From Nitrosomonas sp. Nm51 (lineage in GTDB: Bacteria; Pseudomonadota; Gammaproteobacteria; Burkholderiales; Nitrosomonadaceae), in assembly GCF_900111165.1 (NCBI RefSeq), contig NZ_FOGH01000012.1:1-64000 (forward strand): 64,000 nucleotides of DNA, read 5' to 3'. The notes beneath the pieces are model-generated. The model saw nothing but the letters and a program-made list of their open reading frames with translations, made no database searches and was not told the origin of the DNA. The translations under genes and the position numbers were made by a program. Each line of letters begins with the position of its first letter. Positions within the stretch are counted from its first letter, which is position 1. Shown in pieces: positions 9,302-17,345 of the stretch.

Positions 9302-11335
9302 ATGCGCAGATATGATAACGATCAAATGACGCAACTGGAACATATTGAAACCATCGAAAAACGGCTGTGGCGCGGCGCGGACAATCTGCGCGCCAACAGC
9401 AATTACGCCAGTAACGAGTATTTTCTGCCGGTGATGGGGCTGATTTTTCTGCGCCATGCGTACAGCCGCTATCTGCAGGTCAAACCCGGTATCGAAGCTT
9501 CGCTGCCGCGCCGCGGCGGGCAGACGCGGCCTTTGACGAAGGAAGACTTTTCCAGCAAGAGCGCGATCTATCTGAAACCGCAAGCGCAATTCGACACGCT
9601 GGTAAGCCTCAAGGACAGCGACGACCGGGCGCAGGCGGTGATCAACGCGATGGAAGCAATCGAGTCGGATTACGACACGCTGAAAGGCATTCTGCCCAAA
9701 AGCGAATATCAGGAACTCGACAACGATGTGCTCGGCAGTCTGCTGCGCACGTTCAACGATCCGGCGCTGAAAAAAGCAACCGGCGATATCTTCGGGCGCA
9801 TTTATGAATATTTCCTGACCCAGTTTGCCAACCAGAGCGCGCATGACGGCGGTGAGTTTTTTACCCCGGTATCCATCGTGCAGATGATCGTCAACGTCAT
9901 CGAACCCGATCACGGCACGGTGATCGACCCCGCCTGCGGATCGGGCGGCATGTTTGTGCAAAGCGCGCACTTTATCGAAAAACTGCACAAAAACCCGCAG
10001 GAGGCCGCCACTTTCTACGGCCAGGAGAAAAACCCGACTACCATTCGCCTCGCCAAAATGAACCTCGCCGTGCATGGCCTGGAAGGCAACATCCAGAAAG
10101 GCATCACCTACTACGAAGACCAGCACGAGCTGTGCGGCAGGGCCGACTTCGTCATGGCCAACCCGCCGTTCAACGTCGACGATGTCGACGCCGAAAAAAT
10201 CAAGAACGATCCGCGCCTGCCGTTCGGTCTGCCGAGCGTCAACAAGAAGGGTGCAGTCTCCAACGGCAACTATCTGTGGATTTCGTACTTTTACAGCTAT
10301 CTGAACCCGGCAGGGCGTGCCGGGTTTGTGATGTCGTCGCAGGCGTCGAGCGCGGGCGGTCAGGAGGCCGAAGTGCGGCGCAAACTGGTGGAATCCGGCG
10401 ACGTCGATGTCATGATCGCGATCCGTTCGAACTTCTTTTATACGCGTTCGGTGCCGTGCGAACTGTGGTTCTTCAACCGCAACAAACCCGCGCAGTTGAA
10501 AGACAAAGTGCTGATGCTCGACGCGCGCAATGTTTTCCGCAAGGTTACGCGCAAGATTTATGACTTTTCGCCGGAACAGCTCGCCAATCTGACGGCGATC
10601 ATCTGGCTGCATCGCGGTGAGCAGCAGCGCTTTCTCACACGGGTTGCAAGCTATCTGCAAACCACGCTCGATGAGGCGCAACAATCTATTCCGGCCATCG
10701 AGAATTTTATTAGTGCGCTGCAAAGCCTGACCGGCAAACTGGACACCATCGACGAAGAAACCCGGCAGGCCATCGGTCTGTTCAAAACCGACCGCAAAGC
10801 GTTTGAAATGAGCATAACCGGTCAATCCAATGTCTGGGCCAAAGCACCGCGCGATAATGTAGGGTTGTTGCAGGCCGCCAAAGACCTGGAACCGCTCGCC
10901 GAAACTAGCCGCGATTTACTCAAGCAAATCGACCAGCTCTATAAATTCGTTGATAAGCATGTCAAGGACAGCAATGAACGCGGTCTGAACCGGCTGCTCA
11001 ACGCACTCGACGACTTGCGTAAAGAAGCGGTGGAACAGCTCAAGCAGGTGCGCTATACCTTCAAGCAGGCGCGCTGGTTGCAGGAGCGTTTTCCCGAAGC
11101 ACAACTTCGTGATGTCGAGGGGTTGGTCAAACTCGTGACCATAGACGAAATCAAAGTCAACGATTGGAGCCTCACGCCGGGGCGCTATGTTGGCGTCGCA
11201 CCCGAACCGGAAGACGAGGACTTCGACTTCGAGGAAACGCTTCGTGATATTCATATCGAACTGAAAGGGTTGAATGAGGAAGCGGCGATTCTGGCTGCTC
11301 AGATTCAGAAGAATTTTGAGGAGTTGGGGGTGTGA
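9302..11335 (+). CDS. hsdM: Type I restriction-modification methyltransferase subunit
   Basis: HsdM methylates adenine in the target chosen by HsdS and is part of both the methylase and the restriction complex. The 677-residue protein has an N-terminal helical HsdM domain (about 8-140), SAM motif I DPACGSGGMF (209-218), catalytic NPPF (287-290), and a C-terminal helical/coiled-coil extension after about 480 that contacts HsdS. Two starts are close together (9302 and 9326) and neither has a strong ribosome-binding site. The last codons overlap hsdS. Base composition is GC-richer than in the neighbouring his and tat genes. Confidence 0.96.
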   Translation: MRRYDNDQMTQLEHIETIEKRLWRGADNLRANSNYASNEYFLPVMGLIFLRHAYSRYLQVKPGIEASLPRRGGQTRPLTKEDFSSKSAIYLKPQAQFDTLVSLKDSDDRAQAVINAMEAIESDYDTLKGILPKSEYQELDNDVLGSLLRTFNDPALKKATGDIFGRIYEYFLTQFANQSAHDGGEFFTPVSIVQMIVNVIEPDHGTVIDPACGSGGMFVQSAHFIEKLHKNPQEAATFYGQEKNPTTIRLAKMNLAVHGLEGNIQKGITYYEDQHELCGRADFVMANPPFNVDDVDAEKIKNDPRLPFGLPSVNKKGAVSNGNYLWISYFYSYLNPAGRAGFVMSSQASSAGGQEAEVRRKLVESGDVDVMIAIRSNFFYTRSVPCELWFFNRNKPAQLKDKVLMLDARNVFRKVTRKIYDFSPEQLANLTAIIWLHRGEQQRFLTRVASYLQTTLDEAQQSIPAIENFISALQSLTGKLDTIDEETRQAIGLFKTDRKAFEMSITGQSNVWAKAPRDNVGLLQAAKDLEPLAETSRDLLKQIDQLYKFVDKHVKDSNERGLNRLLNALDDLRKEAVEQLKQVRYTFKQARWLQERFPEAQLRDVEGLVKLVTIDEIKVNDWSLTPGRYVGVAPEPEDEDFDFEETLRDIHIELKGLNEEAAILAAQIQKNFEELGV

Positions 11336-12552
11336 GTTGGACTGAAAGAAGTATTGGGGAAATATCAAAAATTGTAACAAAAGGTACAACACCATCTACT
11401 TATGGAATGCCTTTTACAGAAAATGGCGTCAACTTCATCAAAGCTGAAGCGCTAAATGGTGATGTGACTTTAGACCGTAGTGGATTCACATTTGTCGATG
11501 ATGAGACACATGAAAAACTTAAAAGGTCACAGTTGATCGAGAACGATGTTCTGATAACAATTGCCGGAGCAAATGTTGGTAAATGCGGTTTTGTTCGACA
11601 GTCAGATGTTCCAGCCAATGCTAACCAAGCGGTGGGTATTATAAGAGTGAAGTCGGATGAAGTTAATCCACGCTATATTTATTATCACTTCAAGAAACCT
11701 GCAACTTTTGCAATGTGTCAAGGAATTGGTGGTGGTCAAGCAGCACAACCAAATATCAATTTGACCGTGCTTAAGAATTTTAAGGTTAACCTGCCAGATG
11801 TTCAGTATCAAAATAAAGTTGTCGAAATTATTGAAGCCTACGACGGCCTCATCGAAAATAACAAGCGCCGGATTGCGTTACTGGAAGAATCCGCACGACA
11901 GCTCTACAAGGAATGGTTTGTCCGTTTCCGCTACCCCGGCCATGAGCATGTCAAGATCGTTGATGGTGTGCCGGAGGGGTGGGAAAAAATAGATATAGGA
12001 AATCTTGCTAGTTTTTTAAGCAGAGGGATGACGCCAAAGTACGATGATGAAGGTGAATTTATAGTCATAAATCAGAAGTGCATAAGAAATAGACTGTTAT
12101 CTTTTAATCTTGTACGTCGGCAAGATAAAGAAGTCGACGAGAAGAAGTTGATTCGGTATGGAGATGTACTAATTAATTCAACTGGCACAGGAACCCTTGG
12201 GCGTGTTGCCCAATGTTGGACGAATCCAAATAAGTGCACAGTTGATACCCACGTCACTATTGTGCGCCCTAAAGACAATGTAGATAAGTTATGGTTTGGT
12301 TATTCGTTAATGGAACTAGAATGTCGTTTTGAAGATATGGGAGAGGGTGCTACAAATCAAAAGGAACTTAAAAAATCGTTAGTATCTGCTTTAAGTGTAG
12401 TACTGCCTCCCAAAATAATCACAAAACAATTTGAAGATATTATTACTAACATCACAAATCAAATTGTTGTATTAAGCGATCAAAATAATAACCTTACTCG
12501 TGCCCGCGACCTCCTCCTCCCCAAACTTATGAACGGAGAAATTGCCGTCTGA
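11332..12552 (+). CDS. hsdS: Type I restriction-modification specificity subunit
   Basis: HsdS recognises the bipartite DNA target. The 406-residue protein has two target-recognition domains (about 5-165 and 215-365), each followed by a conserved helical spacer. The central one contains LLEESARQLYKEWFVRFRYP and the final one LTRARDLLLPKLMNGEI. The start is a GTG overlapping the hsdM stop (GTGA). Both recognition domains are clearly AT-richer than the spacers and than hsdM, the usual mosaic left by domain swapping. Confidence 0.95.
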   Translation: MSWTERSIGEISKIVTKGTTPSTYGMPFTENGVNFIKAEALNGDVTLDRSGFTFVDDETHEKLKRSQLIENDVLITIAGANVGKCGFVRQSDVPANANQAVGIIRVKSDEVNPRYIYYHFKKPATFAMCQGIGGGQAAQPNINLTVLKNFKVNLPDVQYQNKVVEIIEAYDGLIENNKRRIALLEESARQLYKEWFVRFRYPGHEHVKIVDGVPEGWEKIDIGNLASFLSRGMTPKYDDEGEFIVINQKCIRNRLLSFNLVRRQDKEVDEKKLIRYGDVLINSTGTGTLGRVAQCWTNPNKCTVDTHVTIVRPKDNVDKLWFGYSLMELECRFEDMGEGATNQKELKKSLVSALSVVLPPKIITKQFEDIITNITNQIVVLSDQNNNLTRARDLLLPKLMNGEIAV

Positions 12553-12583
12553 TGAAATTTTTATCAGAAAAAAGGAAAAGAAA

Positions 12584-12832
12584 ATGGCATTGACAACATT
12601 AACATCGAAAGGGCGGGTGACGATTCCGAAACAAATCAGGGAATCGTTGAATTTGAAAACAGGCGATAAAATTGAAATCGTTGTTACCGAAAAAGGAGAG
12701 GCGATTATCCGGCCGGTTTCAAGGAAAGTGGATGACGTTTTCTGTATGTTGCATCAGGCTGACAGAAAAGCTGTCTCAGTCAAAGCCATGAACGATGCTG
12801 TCAATAAACACATGAAAGTCAGATATCAATAA
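12584..12832 (+). CDS. AbrB/SpoVT-type DNA-binding protein, solitary
   Basis: An 82-residue swapped-hairpin AbrB family protein. LTSKGRVTIPKQIRESLNLK and KIEIVVTEKGEAIIRP form the DNA-binding fold (residues 4-47); a short helical tail follows, ending near KHMKVRYQ. The ATG at 12584 has AAAGGAA upstream and is preferred to an earlier in-frame codon inside the end of hsdS. Such proteins are usually antitoxins paired with PIN toxins, but no toxin gene follows. It sits between hsdS and hsdR and may regulate the locus (inference). Confidence 0.88.
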   Translation: MALTTLTSKGRVTIPKQIRESLNLKTGDKIEIVVTEKGEAIIRPVSRKVDDVFCMLHQADRKAVSVKAMNDAVNKHMKVRYQ

Positions 12833-12872
12833 ACAGAACCTGTATGCATTCTCAGCGAATAAAACCTCTCTA

Positions 12873-15800
12873 ATGAGTCCCCTGAATGAAGACACGCTGG
12901 TACAGCAAACCACCGCCGATTATCTTGAAACACAGCTCGGTTGGGACAGCGTGTTTGCGTATAACAGCGAAACCTTTGGTACTGAAGGTACATTAGGGCG
13001 GCAGTCGGACAAGGATGTGGTGCTGACCCGTTATCTGAATGAAGCGCTGGTAAAGCTGAATCCCGGCCTGCCCGGTGCGGCGTATCAGGACGCACTGCGC
13101 CAGATGGTTGACGCGCCGGTGACGCAAAATACCTTGCAGATCAACCGCGAGCAGTATGAGCGGGTTAAAAACGGCGTGCTGGTGCAATACCGCAACAGCA
13201 AGGGCGAGCTGGAAAAGAAACGCCTGAAAGTGTTTGACTTCGAGAAGCCGGAAAACAATCACTTCCTGTGCGTGCGTGAACTATGGGTGCGCGGCGACAT
13301 TTACCGCCGCCGCGCGGATATTGTCGGCTTTGTCAACGGCCTGCCGCTGTTGTTCATCGAATGCAAGACGCTGCACAAAGACATCCGTCACGCGTTTGAA
13401 AAAAACCTGTGCGATTACAAAGACACCGTGCCGCATCTGTTTCACCACAATGCGCTGATTATTCTGGCCAATGGCGTCGATGCCAGAATCGGTTCAGTTT
13501 CAAGCCGCTTTGAGCATTTCAATGACTGGAAGCGGCTGGCCGAAGACGAGCCCGGCGTGGTGGATATGGAAACCCTGCTCAAAGGCGTGTGCAACAAGCG
13601 CAATTTTATCGATCTGTTAGAGAATTTCATTGTATTCGACGAAAGCAGGGAAAAGATGGTCAAGATTGTTGCGCGCAATCACCAGTATCTCGGCGTAAAC
13701 CGCGCTATCGATGCCGTGAAGCACAGAAAAGAACGTAACGGCAGGCTCGGCGTTTTCTGGCATACGCAGGGCTCGGGAAAATCGTATTCGATGGTGTTCT
13801 TCACCCGCAAGATTCACCGACGGCTGGGCAGCAATTTTACCTTTCTGATCTGCACCGACCGTGACGATCTCGATGGACAGATTTATAAAACCTATGCCGG
13901 TTGCGGCCTGGTCGACAATGACCGCGACCCGTGCCGCGCGGGATCGGGTGATAATCTAAAAGAATTGCTGAGCCACCAGCACAAGGCGTATGTGTTTACG
14001 CTGGTGCAGAAATTCAATCAGGATGTTAATCCGGACGACCCCTATTCAGACCGTGACGATGTGATCGTCATCACCGATGAAGCGCACCGCACGCAGTATG
14101 GCCGCTTATCATTAAATCTGCGCAATGCGTTACCCAAGGCGAGTTATATCGGTTTTACCGGCACGCCGTTGTTCAAGGACGACGAAATCACCCGGCGCGT
14201 ATTTGGTGAATATGTCTCGACCTATGATTTTCAACGTGCAGTGGAAGACAACGCCACCGTGCCACTGTATTACGACGCGCGCGGCGAGAAACTCGGTATC
14301 GCCACCAGCGAACTGAACGAGCGTATTGCCGAGAAGCTCGAGGAAATCGAGATCGACGATATCGATACCGCCACCCGGCTGGAAAACGAACTCAAGCGCG
14401 ATTATCACCTGATCACCGCAGAAAGCCGCTTGCAGCAAATCGCCGAAGATTTTGTCACGCATTACAGCACTCAGTGGGAAACCGGCAAGGTCATGCTGGT
14501 CTGCATCGACAAAGTCACCTGCGTGCGCATGCATGGATTGATTCTGGCGTGCTGGAACCAGCGCATCGTCGAACTTGAACAGCAGCTGGAAGCTGTGGAT
14601 GAACAGGCAGCTGCAGATTTGTCGCGCCAGATCGACTGGATGCGGGGGACGCGCATGGCGGTGGTGGTCAGTGAAGAACAGGGCGAAGTGGACAAGTTCC
14701 GCAAATGGAACCTGGAGATCACCCCGCACCGTAAACTGATCAAGCAAGGGTTTGAAACCGGTGACGGCAAGCGCATCGATATCGAGACCGCGTTCAAGAA
14801 AGAAGACCATCCGTTCCGGGTGGCGATTGTCTGTGCCATGTGGTTGACCGGCTTTGACGTGCCCAGCCTGTCGACGCTGTATCTCGACAAACCGCTGAAA
14901 GCGCATACGCTGATGCAGGCCATCGCGCGCGCCAACCGCGTGCATGAAGGCAAGAATAACGGGCTGATCGTCGATTACTGCGGCATCCTGAAGAATCTGC
15001 GCAAGGCGCTGGCGACATTCGCCGGGCATCAGGGCGCGGGTATGACTGATGGCGGCGGCATTCCGCCGGAGATTGATCCGGTGCGTCCTGAAGAAGAATT
15101 GCTCGCAGACCTTGAAGAAGCCATTGACAGCGTCAGGGCATTTTTACAGGCGCAGGGTTTCAGGCTTGAAGACGTGCTGGAGAAAACAGGCTTTGACCGC
15201 AACAGGGCCATTGTTGACGCCAGGGAGGCGGTCAATCAGAACGATGAAACCCGCAAGCGCTTTGAAATCATCTGCCGTGAAGTGTTCAAGAAATTCAGGG
15301 CGTGCCTGACCATCAAGGACATTAACCGGTATCGGCATGCTTACGACGCCGTCAACATCATTTACAAAAAACTGCAGGAAGGCGTTGAAAAAGCAGACAT
15401 CTCAAACATCATATGCGAACTGCACCGCATCATTGAAGGAAACATTGAACCGGTAACCTCCGATAATGAACCTGGCATTAGAGAAGACCGGGCGCTGTAC
15501 GATATCAGCCGGATCAACTTTGAACGGCTAAAGAAAGAATTCGAACGCGCCCGCGCCAAGAACACGATTGTTCACGATCTGAAGATGGCAATTGAAAAGA
15601 AGCTGTTCAGAATGATGCAACAGAATCCCACCCGAATCGATTTTCAGAAACATTTTGAGCAGATCATCGAAGCCTATAACCGTGAGAAAAACCGCGCCAC
15701 CATCGAACAGACATTTGAAGACATGATGCGTTTTGCAGAGAACCTTGATGAGGAAGGCAGGCGCGCTGGCCGGGAAAAGCTTGACGAAGAATCACTGGCA

Positions 15801-16103
15801 TTGTTCGATCTGCTGTTCAAGCCTGATTTATCCCGGCAGGAAATTGACCGGCTGAAGCAGGTAGCGACCGGCCTGTACCAGACCCTGCAGGCGCAACTGG
15901 CGCAGATTCAGGATTTTGCCGCCAAGCAGAGTACGCGCGATGAAGTCAAGATATTCATCAAGAATTATTTATGGGATAACCGCACCGGACTGCCGGCAAG
16001 CTTTCAAAATAATGAGATCGAGGAAAAGGCCGACGTAGTGTTTGCGCATGTGCTGATACGTGAGAAGCATCATCAATCAACGCAGAATAATGCGCTGCGT
16101 TGA
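12873..16103 (+). CDS. hsdR: Type I restriction endonuclease subunit
   Basis: The motor and nuclease subunit, which translocates DNA and cuts far from the target. The 1076-residue protein has an N-terminal PD-(D/E)xK nuclease (RADIVGFVNG...FIECKTLHK; Asp149, Glu163, Lys165). The SF2 translocase follows, with Walker A TQGSGKS (298-304), DEAH (402-405) and FTGTPLF. The helicase motif QAIARANRVHEGK stands near 690, and the C terminus is helical. All key residues are present, so the system looks intact. No good ribosome-binding site precedes the ATG. Confidence 0.96.
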   Translation: MSPLNEDTLVQQTTADYLETQLGWDSVFAYNSETFGTEGTLGRQSDKDVVLTRYLNEALVKLNPGLPGAAYQDALRQMVDAPVTQNTLQINREQYERVKNGVLVQYRNSKGELEKKRLKVFDFEKPENNHFLCVRELWVRGDIYRRRADIVGFVNGLPLLFIECKTLHKDIRHAFEKNLCDYKDTVPHLFHHNALIILANGVDARIGSVSSRFEHFNDWKRLAEDEPGVVDMETLLKGVCNKRNFIDLLENFIVFDESREKMVKIVARNHQYLGVNRAIDAVKHRKERNGRLGVFWHTQGSGKSYSMVFFTRKIHRRLGSNFTFLICTDRDDLDGQIYKTYAGCGLVDNDRDPCRAGSGDNLKELLSHQHKAYVFTLVQKFNQDVNPDDPYSDRDDVIVITDEAHRTQYGRLSLNLRNALPKASYIGFTGTPLFKDDEITRRVFGEYVSTYDFQRAVEDNATVPLYYDARGEKLGIATSELNERIAEKLEEIEIDDIDTATRLENELKRDYHLITAESRLQQIAEDFVTHYSTQWETGKVMLVCIDKVTCVRMHGLILACWNQRIVELEQQLEAVDEQAAADLSRQIDWMRGTRMAVVVSEEQGEVDKFRKWNLEITPHRKLIKQGFETGDGKRIDIETAFKKEDHPFRVAIVCAMWLTGFDVPSLSTLYLDKPLKAHTLMQAIARANRVHEGKNNGLIVDYCGILKNLRKALATFAGHQGAGMTDGGGIPPEIDPVRPEEELLADLEEAIDSVRAFLQAQGFRLEDVLEKTGFDRNRAIVDAREAVNQNDETRKRFEIICREVFKKFRACLTIKDINRYRHAYDAVNIIYKKLQEGVEKADISNIICELHRIIEGNIEPVTSDNEPGIREDRALYDISRINFERLKKEFERARAKNTIVHDLKMAIEKKLFRMMQQNPTRIDFQKHFEQIIEAYNREKNRATIEQTFEDMMRFAENLDEEGRRAGREKLDEESLALFDLLFKPDLSRQEIDRLKQVATGLYQTLQAQLAQIQDFAAKQSTRDEVKIFIKNYLWDNRTGLPASFQNNEIEEKADVVFAHVLIREKHHQSTQNNALR

Positions 16104-16191
16104 ACAGGAGAGAGCTGAACAAATACCGTCAATTTGTATCATTGAAATGACCCCGGTTTTCCTGGCAATAGCGTGACAATATAGCCTGCGC

Positions 16192-16231
16192 AGATAATAA
16201 AAGACCCACCTGAGCGGGTCTTTTATTATCT
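16192..16231. terminator. Bidirectional terminator after hsdR
   Basis: A perfect 16-bp inverted repeat (16192-16207 and 16216-16231) with an 8-base loop. Its GGGTC/GACCC core is flanked by an A-rich left arm and T-rich right arm, so it can terminate both hsdR and the convergent gene that ends at 16255. Confidence 0.9.
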
Positions 16232-16254
16232 ATGATTATCTAAGCGCTAGCCGC

Positions 16255-16638
16255 TCAGCTTTTGGTGTTGCCAGAATCAGCAAAAACCGGTTTGTCTCCT
16301 TGTTTTTCAGCCATTTTCTTGTGATAGGCAGCTTTTTCCATATTTTCTACCGCGGCTTTTTCATATTCGTGAATTTTATATTTCACATGTTTTTTAATAT
16401 CCTGACCGTGCTTGCCGAAATAGCTGCTGCGTGATTTATGTTTGAGCGCATCGATCTGTTCATCGATTTTTGCCAGCATCTCGTTGGCCTGCGCCTCATA
16501 GTAATGTACTAGCGCATCATGATCGACATGATTGGTTTTAATATCCTGTCCTGCCGCAATCGCGTTCACTGGTAAAGCAAAAAATACCACCGCAGCAACG
16601 ATTGCAATGTTTATATTTTGCAAAATTCCGGTTTTCAT
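16255..16638 (-). CDS. Small secreted helical protein, unknown
   Basis: A 127-residue protein with a clear signal peptide (hydrophobic VAAVVFFALPVNA, cleavage after AIA). The rest is a charged, almost entirely helical region rich in Lys, His, Glu and Tyr, with pieces such as HYYEAQANEMLAKIDEQ, YFGKHGQDIKKH and AYHKKMAE. It resembles small periplasmic proteins I have seen in Nitrosomonadaceae that share HxxLxxYYE...YGxxGQDLxxH, but I know no function. GGAG lies just upstream of the ATG. Convergent with hsdR across the terminator. Confidence 0.7.
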   Translation of the reverse strand: MKTGILQNINIAIVAAVVFFALPVNAIAAGQDIKTNHVDHDALVHYYEAQANEMLAKIDEQIDALKHKSRSSYFGKHGQDIKKHVKYKIHEYEKAAVENMEKAAYHKKMAEKQGDKPVFADSGNTKS

Positions 16639-16925
16639 GGCTGCGCTCCTTTAATTAACGTCATCATGGTAGAAATTCTAGTTAATTCAGGATGGCAAGT
16701 ATATTGGGGATGCCATTATTTTAACCTAAGTGAAACCATTAAAAGCCGAAGTCCGGGGTAAACACGCCGTATGGTCGTGTAGTCTGCTCGTTCCATGAAG
16801 ATCAGATACGTTCAAATTTTTCAGCTAAAACGCCAACAGGTTTTTAAATCTTTTCTATGTTCAAGCGTATAGCGCACCCCAGGGTCCGGATCGGCTCAAC
16901 CCAACTTAACTCAGCTGTAACGGAA

Positions 16926-17193
16926 TTATGGTTTTGTATCGGAATTGCCAGTGGTGCTATTTGGCCTTGTCACGATAGTTTCGGCAGTGCGCTTTAAAAA
17001 TGGCGAGATTAGCAGCAACAAGCCAAAGCCTACCGGAAAAGCAATGCTCCAGGAACGCAGCCATTCTTCCACATAATTGCTTGAAAAACCGGGATTGACC
17101 GCAGTTACGGTCGCCGAAACACACCCGGTCACAACGCCGGACATCGTTAGACTGTAAATCAGGTGCAGCAGAACTTTTTGTTTCGTGTTGCAT
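16926..17193 (-). pseudogene. DUF2798 membrane protein, frameshifted at a poly-A run
   Basis: The frame from MSGVVTGCVSATVTAVNPGF to FLKRTAETIV matches DUF2798, a small two-helix membrane protein family. Similarity continues upstream of that ATG in the same frame (KQKVLLHLIYSLT), where no usable start codon exists before a stop. An ATG at 17193 followed by QHET is one base out of frame. Removing one A from the five-A run (T5 at 17175-17179 on the plus strand) would join the two. Either a recent loss, a slippage-controlled gene or a sequence error. The part from the internal ATG (17141) encodes 72 residues. Confidence 0.65.
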
Positions 17194-17345
17194 GACTATC
17201 GCTACAAACAGATCTGATGCATTTCTATGGATACTGGTCTATTTCTCTTTTGAAACCCCGGGCGAAACGCCAAACCGTTTCTCCAGTGCAAAATGCCGGA
17301 TTGCTCAATCACACGGTGCGCTGTTTTTTTGCATGCTGGCGTCAG

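Noticed and set aside
9227..10825. 532-codon open frame antisense to hsdM
   Set aside because: It lies entirely opposite a full-length, motif-complete hsdM; GC-rich codons make the opposite strand open by chance. No family resemblance and no ribosome-binding site.
14130..15029. 299-codon open frame antisense to hsdR
   Set aside because: Shadow of the helicase region of hsdR; same composition effect.
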